The notes below the pieces were generated by a model. That model was not told the origin of the DNA. It did no database searches and saw only the letters and a list, made by a program, of their open reading frames with translations. A program made the translations under genes and the position numbers. This document shows positions 1 through 9,455 of a DNA stretch of 64,000 nucleotides, piece by piece (the first letter of the stretch is position 1; the number at the start of each line of letters is the position of its first letter). The stretch is from Prunella strophiata (Eukaryota; Chordata; Aves; Passeriformes; Prunellidae). Where the stretch lies: NCBI GenBank assembly GCA_036583965.1, contig JAZBQD010000030.1, forward strand, positions 84,386,800 to 84,450,799, read 5' to 3'.

Positions 1-2221
1 TTTTTTGTCTTAGCCAATAGATTACATTAATTTTAAGACTAAATCTAGAATTGAGTCCACTACTTAAACTTAGGTGGGCATGGCCTCCCTTTAGGGAGCT
101 TCCAAAGACCTGTCTCTTTCCATTTACTGGGTAAGAAACTGGCATATACTTTAGAAAGATGGCTTCACTGGGTGCATAAATGTAAGTTACAGCATTTATG
201 CACAGCTAAAAGGACTTCCAGTCAGAGACATCACTTGAGCATGTATGAACTGGTTCCATCAATCATATGATAGCCCTGGGAAAGCATTTACCCTTGGGGA
301 AAACACAGGTATTCTACTTCCCTGGGACACCCATACCCTGTCTGTGTGTGCTGTCTCCCATAGCCCATCAAGGGATGAACATTGCCTATGAAAATCACTG
401 CAGCCATCACATTTGTGAGTCACTTACATTTTTGTGTAGGCATGTTTCATACAGCATGTCCTAGAAGGCAAACCACACAAATATAATGCAAAGAGACAAG
501 CAATCTGTTGGAGTGGGGCAGCTGTTTCGTGACAATGATCACTGACAGCTCAGGCTCTGTACAAAAGTAGTTCCACAGATCTCGAGAGGATATGTATAAA
601 ATGCTTAAGAGGAGGCACTTCCTCCATGTTTCCATGACTTAGTTCTCTCCTGGACTTTATGAAATCCAAGACCTGCCTCAGTTAATTAGCTTTGTGCATT
701 CTCTGAGGAATTTCTGCTCTTGAGCCCAAGCAGCATGGGTATCTGCCTAGATAGTAACCACTCCTCCCTTCCTGTGCTTCTCCTCCTTTCATCTCGTATT
801 TCCTTCCCCTTTCTTTCTTCTCTTTGCCCCTTTTCTTCCACCTTTTGAGATCCCACAGGGAGAGGAGAGACCAAGAATGAGATCTTTGCTCTAATTCCAG
901 CAGGGAATTAAGTAGACAGAGAACAAGGTCTTAACAGGTCAGATGAGAAAGCTCAGAGTGGGGAATAAGACATGGGGTACTGCAGGGAGAGCAACAAGAA
1001 AGATTGGAAAGAAGAGAGACATGTAGGAAGTGGACAAAGTGAGAGGAGAATTAACTGGAAATGGGTCTGAAAGTACTGTGAAGGAAAGACAGAAGATAAG
1101 TGTTAAACAAGGAACAAAAGTGACAGAACCTGAGAAAAATATATTAAGGATGTTTCTTGTGAGTACTGCATTTTGCTCAATTGGAAATATGTCTCCAAAT
1201 AACCACGGAAAATATGAGGAAAGGTTTGCTGTTTTTGCAGCATAATTTTTTTTTTCAGGGTGAGAGAATAGGTGAGACATAGTTTTGGGGGGAGGATTCT
1301 AGTGATAGGATCATTTATGTGGAGTAGGAAAATACACAGACTGTATTTCATGTGTATTTACAATCTTGCTGCTAGATTTTTGAATATTTTTACATACATT
1401 AATGTGTGTGATGTGGCTGTGGAGTTCATAGTTTAATTCCAAACGTGTGTATTGACCAAAACATGTAAAAATGTCAATCCTGGTAGAAAAGCAGAGTAGA
1501 GAAAGCAGCTTTGTTGTGTCTGTTGAGCTTTCTGCAGAGGTGAAAGCAGAAGGTGTCACAGCACTGGCAGCTTAATTGTAGTTTGGCTAGGGCTTGTCTA
1601 CATGTGGAAATTTTCAGTGCTAGCTTTCCAGATGACTAGTTTGGGCTCAGTGTTTTGCACCATGAGTAATTCAGTTTAGTCCATTTTGGAGGTGAATTGA
1701 AAGAAATCACATAAAGGCAGCAGTAGCAGAGAATAATTCACTTAGAGGGTGAGGCAAAGGAAGTGCATGAGTGAACAACTGGTTTCTTTTAAAAATCCAC
1801 CCTCAAACTGATTTTATAATAGCTTCCCTGTGTAGAGAAGCCTTTAGTTCCCTTGCAGTGCTGGGAGCCCACATCAAGACTTACACACTAAGCAAGCCAT
1901 TGCTATGGAGGCAGAGTTGCATAAAACTTTCAAGCAAGCTGTGAGCCTTGCAAGGTGCTCCACTCATCTCCAATTTGAGGAAAATATAACAGGGTTATTT
2001 CTTTCTTCATTTTTGTTTCAAATGCTTTAATCTGCCCCAAGATCCACTTCCACTTATGTGGAAGTGACACATAAGCATGACAGGAGGAGGATCCTTGGGC
2101 CTTTCTCTCCCATTTTTTTGTCATGCATCCCCTCACAGCCTCCTTGTGTTGGTTTGGCTGGGTAGAGGTGTGAGTGTGTGCAGTAATGGAGTGCCACCCT
2201 AAATCAGAGAGAAGCCCTTAC
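1..2221 (-). other. AFF3: Partial intron downstream of exon C
   Basis: This is non-coding sequence running from the exon C donor to the window edge. I searched for the next expected AFF exon (NKWQLDKWLNKV-type) on the minus strand and did not see it, so it lies outside the window. The stretch is AT-rich and includes a purine-rich block near 920-1130 and a pyrimidine-rich block at 760-850. A 9-bp hairpin lies at 2045-2066, about 156 bases past the donor. A segment near 1588-1720 (GGGCTTGTCTACATG) faintly resembles an ancient amniote DNA-transposon relic, but I could not support it well. Confidence 0.75.
2045..2066. repeat. Perfect 9-bp inverted repeat near exon C donor
   Basis: CACTTCCAC (2045-2053) and GTGGAAGTG (2058-2066) pair around the loop TTAT. 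It lies in the intron about 156 bases past the exon C donor site in the transcript direction. Any effect on splicing is speculative. Confidence 0.85.
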
Positions 2222-2387
2222 CTCTGGGCTGGAGTAATGCGAGGGCTTGCTGCCGTCACTCTCGCTGGAGCTGCTCTCGCTCTCTGAGTCAGACTCGGAG
2301 CTGCTCTCGGATTCACTGGAGCTGCTGCTGCTCGACCCCTTGCTGGAGAGTCCCGAGGCTCGGGCACTGGACTGTGGCACCAGCAGG
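2222..2387 (-). CDS. AFF3: AFF3-like exon C, serine/acidic-rich region (166 bp)
   Basis: This exon supplies one base of a split Ser codon and then 55 codons. The first 17 residues run LLVPQSSARASGLSSKG, aligning without gaps to the AFF3 segment between LSDS and SSKG. The next 27 residues are only Ser (19), Glu (6) and Asp (2), for example ESESSSESDSESESSSSESD. The last 11 are GSKPSHYSSPE, very like the GSKPPHFSSPE of AFF3 and unlike the NEP-type endings of AFF1 and AFF4. Overall 28 of 55 residues are Ser, with many casein kinase 2-type sites. The acceptor GGCTGGCAG has a long pyrimidine tract about 30 to 55 bases upstream; the donor is GAG followed by GTAAGG. The exon is far richer in GC and CpG than the flanking introns and contains a short AGC repeat. 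In the family the next exon starts with an NKWQLDKWL-type motif; it is not in this window. Confidence 0.88.
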
Positions 2388-3189
2388 CTGCCAGCCCAGC
2401 ACACAGCCCATCAGGTGTGGGGGCAGGGGAGGGAAGAGAAGAAAACAGGAACATAAACATAAAACCCCCACATATCAGAATCGTGCTGTTTTAGGGAGCA
2501 TACTCTTTGAATGCCTGTGAGCTTGTCTCTGCTGCTAATAAATAGTGAAGTGACTTCAACATTACACTGCCATAACTGGGGGGAAGATATGGGGTAACTC
2601 TCATATCCACATAAATCCATAGTCTTTGCCATCTTTTTCATCTGGGGGAGAATCAAATTTTCACTTCACCTTGTCTCTCTTCCCATTCCACGGATATTTT
2701 AGGTTATATTAAAATACTAAATGTTAAAAAGCAGTACAGAAAGCAGTTTTATGCTGTCTAATGAACACTCATCCCAGAGGTGAAAGCAGGAGACCAAAAA
2801 GGTGAACAATTAAGAAACAGAGTTGAACCCCACACTACCAGTCATAAGTAGTAATAGCAATAACCATAAAAATTACAATAATGATACATCTTCACTGGAG
2901 CTTCCAACCCCCATCTTCCATTTTGCACACTTCTTTACCTACCCATAAATGATGTGGTTATCTGTATATACCATCTTGATATTGACAATTCAAGATCTAA
3001 GACTCAGCCTGCAAAAACTTGAAGAGCTCAGGCTTGTGTTTTGGCATGTCAGCAGTGCAGTGCTGTCAGCAGAGCTACTTGTCCTTCTTTAAAGTTATGT
3101 TTGCATGCAAGTGTTTGTATTATCAGGCCTGACAGCAGAAGAAGTGTGTATTTTCCTGAAATAGTTGACCATGCAGATTAAAAATATCA

Positions 3190-4190
3190 CAGTCATAAAG
3201 ACTTGAGTGTGAAATATCATATTAAGTCATCCAGCTTATTCCCTAGGCAATGCAATATTGTTCCCTGTAGCAGGGTGCATTTTCTAGTGAGTTGTCCAAT
3301 TTGATTTTAAATTACTTGAATGCAGCTTTTTACTTTTACCCTCTGGGAAACTTCTCTGCAAACTAACCCAAATTCCACTGTCAGAAATTTCTTCCTACGT
3401 TCAACCAGAAGTTGCCCTTTTAGAATTTATAGTTGTTACTTATTATTTCATCGTATTACTAATAGTTACTATGATAAATTATCCTCCTCCCTTTTTGCTC
3501 TCACATTTTTGCAGATTGTTTTCCTGTCCTTCTTCAGTCATCTTTCAGAGAAGGCCTTACACATTTACTTCTTCTGATCTTTCTTCATAAGTCATTATCT
3601 CCAGGGATATGGGATCATTTTTATGGCTCTTTTCTGAACTCATTCCAATTTGTCTATATCTCTCTGATAACAGGGTGCCCAAAACAGAGTGCAGTATTAT
3701 AGATGGCTTCTCACTACAGCCCTGCAGTGAAGGGCTATTACCTTCCTGCTCCTTGATGCGTTGCTTCTGTAAACATATATCTGAGCTGTGAGGGAATGTA
3801 TAGCCCATTAACATCCCTACCTCTCTTTCAACACTGCTTTCTTCAGAATTCCTCTACTGATAGCTACATGATTATTTGCTACAGAGAGATTAGCTCGCTT
3901 TTTTTCTTCATACCAGATCTCATTTTCCTCTTTTACCTTGCAAGCTTCTAGCTCCTTTTGATTTATTTCACTGCTCTCAGAGGTGTCTGCAGCAACTTCT
4001 AATTTAGTATCAAATGCAAACTTAATTAAATGGTTATTCACTTCCTTTTCCAGATCATTAATGAGACTGTTAAATAAACCCCACATGAAACACACTGGTA
4101 CCCTGATAACCATCTCTTCCCAATTCCATTCACCGGTGTTTATCATTACCCTTGTTTATGCTCCATCAGTCCAATATTGTGGCTAATGCA
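3190..4190 (-). mobile_element. Old, decayed CR1/L3-type LINE 3' region
   Basis: This is a degraded non-LTR retrotransposon of the CR1 clade in minus orientation. On the minus strand near 4146-3990 one frame still reads LFNSLINDLEKEV and FAFDTKL, matching the CR1 reverse transcriptase block that normally reads FADDTKL; the second catalytic Asp position is altered (FADD to FAFD). The plus strand carries typical reverse-complement phrases such as TTGTTCCCTGTAG (near 3260), CTGAACTCATTCCAATTTGT (near 3635) and GGTGCCCAAAACAGAGTGCA (near 3675), in the order expected for a CR1 3' half. Divergence is high and frames are broken, so the copy is ancient and inactive. Both boundaries are approximate. 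Confidence 0.75.
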
Positions 4191-5035
4191 ATGTGATCTT
4201 GGAGATGCATTTTGTGAGAAATAATATCTAATAATTAATTACAATTCAGCCATGTTGCACGTAATGAATTGTCTTTACGTGGTAATGGTGTCTTTCATTA
4301 TGGAAAACTGATACCTGACACCTTGCACAAGCCACATATGACAGGCAGTTCCTGAGGATGTGAAAAGGGGCCAGGCCATCAGAGAGGTGGTTTCAACTTC
4401 ACAATTCCCCATGGCTGCACACTTTCTGGCCCTCTCCCTGCCTCCCCTAACATATGCCAGCCTTTCCCCTCTGGACCACCTGACTTGCACAATCCAGTAC
4501 TCCCACCACATCACCTTTACTTGCAGCATCCCTGCTGCCTTTTGCTAGGGAATGGCACAGCTGCCTGTGGCTTTCTTGCTCCAGAGAGTTTGCGGTTGCT
4601 TGGGGAATCCTGACACTGTTGGAGAGCTTTCTGAACCCTTCAAAGTGGGAAAAAAATCTCAGCTGTGGTCACACCTTATTAATTAAAAGCAAGTAAAATA
4701 AGGAGAGGGAGGAGCTGACATCCATTTATATTTTTGATCTTTATTTCCATCCTTGTGACTACTACTGGACAGTAGAGAGAGAGGTGGCAGTAAAAGCTTG
4801 TGCTCTGTCAGGATGGCTTGGTGCTACACACATGGTCACAGTCTGCCAACACCTGGCTGGCAGGAGGTCTGTCTTCATGCACAGGCATTAAATGTACCAG
4901 TTACAAGGAGTGCCTTTAAAAACTTGGGTTTTTGTCTAGCCATGTGGGTGCAGTAAAGACAAGATTTTCAGGCAGCCATTTGTATAATTTCATTAAGGCA
5001 CAGAGGTGACAGAAACAGCTGGTAAGCTTGTGAAA

Positions 5036-5060
5036 ATTTTCCTTCTTGGAGAAGGAAAAT
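5036..5060. repeat. Perfect 11-bp inverted repeat (hairpin)
   Basis: ATTTTCCTTCT and AGAAGGAAAAT are exact reverse complements around the three-base loop TGG. Likely incidental in AT-rich intron. Confidence 0.9.
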
Positions 5061-7051
5061 GGATATTTTGCAAACAGTTTCAGGACGATGCAGCTTTCCT
5101 GACTTGTACAGGTTGCCCAGTGAACTCTAGATTTAAGTTGCTCACTTATATTAACAGATTGCAGTTAATCCCTTGCTAATAAAATAGTGAGAGCTATATA
5201 TAAGCCATTATGAATAGGTTTTGTGGTTTTTTCCTTAAGAAAATGTGGAAAGAAAATGAAAAGTTAACTGCCTTTTCAGACAGTGTAGCTTAGGGAATGC
5301 CTTTGACAGTGTCTGACTCTGATGGATTTCCAGTCTTCTCCACAACAGCATTGTGACTGAAAAGTTCTTGAGCATCACAAAACATCTGCATATTTATGTC
5401 CTGCCCTTAGTGACTGTGGTTTTAATTTTTAAACCATAATTTTTATTTGTCATTGACTGAAATATTCGGAAACTGCTATACTAGGGGATGAGGGGGGAAA
5501 AAAACCACGGTAATATTTCTTTCCTGTTGTGACATGAAATGTTTTTCTAGGCTGCTGAATAGAAGTTGTTACCACAGCCCTAGGTATAAAATATAACTGT
5601 TGGACTCATCACAAACATCTGGAAATCTATGTTTGCTGTTCTAATGGTAGCCAATATACTACAAAAATTAAACATTACAGTATTTTCCCAATTATGCTGA
5701 TACTGCTGAAGTCTCCTGTGCCCCTTTTACTTTATCAATTTTGAAATACAGCATATTCTTATAAGGATCCTCATTATGTTATAGTGACCAGGGTAATAAC
5801 AGTTACATCTATCTTCATGCATTCTTATTAAAAAACAACCCTTTTTGGTAACTTTTATTTTGGACTTCTCTTTCTGAAAGATGTAAGCAAGATAATGCAG
5901 TTAGACTGATCTACATTTTAATGACTGTGGCATATAACATTTGAACATATTTTGCTACTGGTTTATGCCCCAGAGTTAATTACCACATAATAGAATTTCT
6001 ATTTTTATTTTAAGGAATTAAATGACAATTGGGTGAGACCCAGTTTTCTTTAAAGCTCTTAATCATAACTTGCACTCTCTGAATTAAGAGAGGGAGTAAA
6101 TACCTTGTAAGTTTGCCAGAAATTCAGCAATGAGACCCTTTAAAAACCAACACACCATCTGAAGTTTCTGATGAGATATCTCCCATTAGCCTGGCTACAG
6201 GGGACCTGGGCACCTAATTGTCTCCAACAACCTGTTTTCCTGCTCTGTCTAGTGGACATCTGATCCTTCTTAAAAGAACTGCTAGATTCCTTGTAGCCTC
6301 AATTTTTCTCACATGTGCTGGTTCAGAAATCCAGTGATTTGGGGAGATTAATACTTCTTCCCCATTCAAACTAACTTGTGATCCAAGTTGAGAGGTGGAG
6401 CCATCTCAATCCTTGGACAAGGCTTAGAGGTTATTTGTGTGGGACCACAGTTGTTAGCCCCATCAGGCTGCATGGCCATGGCCAGCCTTGGAATGGCACT
6501 AAGGTGGTTTGAAGAGTTATGCAGGAAGGTGCTGGAGTTGGCTATTCAGCCAGTGGAGACATTCCCAAATGAGATTGCTTTGGTGGCCCTCAGGAGACCT
6601 CTTCAGGTTAATCACGCTGGATCTGAGTCCCGCTCTATGCTTCATATTAAGCTGCTGCTTACAGCTGCACTACTTCCCATGATAATAAATCATGGCATTC
6701 AGCACTGGCCACAAGAATTTCCCAGGCTAGGCATATGCTGCATTGCAGGAATTCAGGCTCAAAGACATGCAGCATGGATAAAGATACAAGTAAAACTGAT
6801 GCAGTTCTTTACCAAACTGCAAGTATGCAGTGACAATATAAAGACAAAAATCCCTCTGATGCTGAAGAACTTGTGATCCCAGTTCTTCACTGTGTTACAA
6901 TATGAAGGCACTTTATACAGGCATGAATAATTATCAAGAATGCAATGCAACGGGAAAATCAGGCCTTGGAGAAATGACTCAGCCAAAGGAACATATCAGT
7001 GAGCCTCTCAAATACTTTTCCAGCCACAGCAAAGGCTATGCAAATGCTCAT

Positions 7052-7575
7052 ACAATCATAGAATCGTTAAGGTTGGAAAAGACTTCCAAGATCATCAAGT
7101 CCAACCTTTGACCAAATACTACCAGGCCCACTAGACCATTTTACAAAGTGCCATGTCTACTCATTTTTTGAACACTTTAGGTGTTCACTATGGTGACTCT
7201 ACCACTGCCCTTTACCACTCTTTCAGTGAAGAATTCTTCCTAATATCCAACCTGAACATCTCTTGGCCCAACTTGAGGCCATTTCCTCTTGTCCTTCCTT
7301 GGTTGCATGGAAGACAAGGCTGACAGCCACCTCACCACAACCTCCTTTAAGGTAGTTGCAGAGAGCAATAAGGTCTACCCCGAGCCTTCTTTTCTCCAGT
7401 GTAAACAAGCCCAGTTTCCTCAGCTGCTCCTCATGGGACTTATGTCCCAGAACTTTCACAAGTATTGTTGCTCTTCGCTGGACACTCTCCAGCACCTCAA
7501 TGTCCTTCTCGTAGTGAGATGCCCAAAACTGAATACAGTACTTGAGGTGTGGCCTCACCAGTGCTGAGCAGGGGG
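7052..7575 (-). mobile_element. CR1 LINE 3' fragment, 5'-truncated
   Basis: This is a chicken-repeat-1 family LINE in minus orientation, truncated at its 5' end. The 3' tail lies at the left, with ATCATAGAATCGTTAAGGTT followed by the usual TCATCAAGTCCAACC. A minus-strand frame from about 7575 to 7330 encodes [29 protein letters not shown] and [11 protein letters not shown], the conserved end of CR1 ORF2 after the reverse transcriptase core. It then diverges into an unrelated reading after CGEVAVSL, so a frameshift has broken it. Lower divergence than the copy at 3190-4190 suggests a younger insertion. Length about 520 bp, typical for 5'-truncated avian CR1 copies. Confidence 0.92.
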
Positions 7576-8070
7576 AAAATCCATCATATTTTAGAGTCCA
7601 GTTGGTCTGTGTAATTTCACTTTGCAAGAATTGTATCCAAAGCTTTCTTACCAAAAAGGTCGCTAACACTCTCAGACATTATCTGCATGTTTGGTTTTTT
7701 TTGTGTCTGGAGATAGGACACTATTTATCCAGTGTCATCTGCACAGCTGTGATCATCTAAACTATTTTTCTTCTAAATCTCATTCTGGTGTGCAACTGCT
7801 AAATGGCTGTGACTTCCCAGAGGAGAGAGAAATGCAATAACTAGTGAGAAGAGATTATTTGAATAAACAAGTGACATTGTTAGGGACCACATTGAGAAGT
7901 AAGTGTGGAAAAGGTGATCCAAATTCATATATCACAAACATTTGAGAAAATCCTATGAAGGTCTGTATGAATACTTAGAGTATTTGGGATACCCAGAAAA
8001 AAAGTTTATCACTGTCTAGAAATCAAGGCCAATTGTGGGAAAACAATACTTTGAAACAGACACCAGCTCC

Positions 8071-8131
8071 CTAGCTGGTATAAATTATCATAGCTCCATT
8101 GACTTCAATTAAGCTACAGTGATTTAAATCC
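8071..8131. mobile_element. Palindromic MITE-like relic
   Basis: Left arm GGTATAAATTATCATAGCTC then CATTGA (8077-8102) and right arm TCAATTAAGCTACAGTGATT then TAAATCC (8105-8131) are imperfect reverse complements with almost no loop. The phrase TAGCTCCATTGACTTCAA matches a palindromic repeat that I recall as common in turtles, crocodilians and birds and probably a non-autonomous DNA transposon. The exact family cannot be named from sequence reading alone. Confidence 0.55.
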
Positions 8132-8859
8132 AACAGTAAATCTGAAAAAGACTCTGAAACAGTATTTCAAATTCAATGATGAAAACATATTCCATGGTTT
8201 AAAGGAGCTTTGTTGGCAGAGCCTCTATTTTGATTCCAGATTAAAGTATCTGAAACATCGCTTCCTTCTGTCCTCAGAGCCAACCCACAACCAGTTGAAA
8301 ATCTTCTATGGAAAACTCTTTATCCCTTTATTGCAAGAAGCAAATTCCACATGGTGCTTCCTCAAAGCACAGACTGAGAATATTGTGCCAAGATCTGTAT
8401 AAATATCTCCTGCTGCCTGGCACTGAAGATATTGCACGTCTCTCATGCACACAGCAGGGAATTCCTGTCTCAATAAGTTGTGAATGGATCACAGAAGCCA
8501 TGAAAATGCCCACTTCTTGCTGCTGCCCCTGTGTATTTTTCAAATTCTCTTCCAGCAAAGACCTCTGAAGCATGGGAATTATAAGGACTTGAAGATCAGA
8601 CCATCCCAATATTGTAACAGAACATATGGGGATATCTCCTGAGGCAACTCTAGAATGCCAAGAAATAGCACCATAAGGACAGCCTACAGAATGGAGGTGG
8701 ACCTCATCCATTTATTTCAGAACAAAATCATGCTGAGAAAAGGGAAATTATACCATAAACTCTAGAACATGCACAGACAACAGCCAGATACCACCATGGC
8801 TTAAAATACCAGTACAAAGACTGCTTGTGTACTTAACATTCAAAGATGAGTACAATCAC

Positions 8860-8993
8860 AAAGTCATAGAAAAGCTTGGGTTGGAAGGCACCTTAAAGAT
8901 CATCTAGTTCCAACTCCCCTGATCTTTAGGGTCCAGTTCTAACCCAAGCCTTTCCATGCCTCTATGCTTCTGTGGTAAAAAGGCTCTGCTGTA
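8860..8993. mobile_element. Two CR1 3' tails in inverted arrangement
   Basis: The left part (about 8865-8930) is a CR1 3' tail in minus orientation: AAAGCTTGGGTTGGAAGGCA, then TTAAAGATCATCTAGTTCCA. The right part (from 8931) reads like the same tail in plus orientation: GATCTTTAGGGTCC, then TAACCCAAGCCTTTCCATGC and CTCTATGCTTCTGTGG. The two arms are an imperfect inverted repeat of about 35 to 45 bp around a loop at 8902-8930. Either two insertions met here or one insertion folded back by template switching. Confidence 0.75.
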
Positions 8994-9420
8994 GTTTTAG
9001 GTCTGTCCCATTGTGTCTGAATGACCAAATCAAATGACTCTTCCAGGACTCCAGCCACCATCCTATACATGGGAGTGACCAAACTTCCCACTGTCAGTGT
9101 GTTAGGAGATGTCCTTCATTATTTTTTAAAAAGAATAACTTGGATATCCTTTTTCTGATGTCAATATGGAAGTAATACAAATTTATGGTTTTGTGCCTTT
9201 GCTTACTATAACCATTAAACCGATTAAATATCTGAATTCTTCCAGTTACCAATTGCAAAAACCTATCGTTCACTAACAGGAAAAGACAGTGAGCCCTGCC
9301 ATGGCCTGCTGTTTCAGCCTGAATGCAAAAAAATGAGGCTCAGTGCTTTCCTTTCTCCCTTTCTCCAGGTAAACGATTTCCCAGGAGTCTGTTAATATCT
9401 TTAGGAAACAGAGAAATGTT

Positions 9421-9455
9421 TTCATACCTCATTCCTGTAATGGATGAGGTATGAA
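9421..9455. repeat. Perfect 12-bp inverted repeat (hairpin)
   Basis: TTCATACCTCAT (9421-9432) and ATGAGGTATGAA (9444-9455) are exact reverse complements separated by 11 bases. No associated gene signal is visible. Confidence 0.9.

Noticed and set aside
1588..1720. GGGCTTGTCTACATG and following sequence, resembling an ancient amniote DNA-transposon end
   Set aside because: The match is short and the opposite terminal repeat was not found.
2247..2456. Plus-strand frame rich in Leu, Ser and Glu opposite exon C
   Set aside because: It is the antisense shadow of the Ser-rich AFF3 exon; the minus strand has the splice sites and family match.
6388..6876. 162-residue plus-strand open frame
   Set aside because: Composition and lack of any domain motif suggest a chance open frame in the intron.
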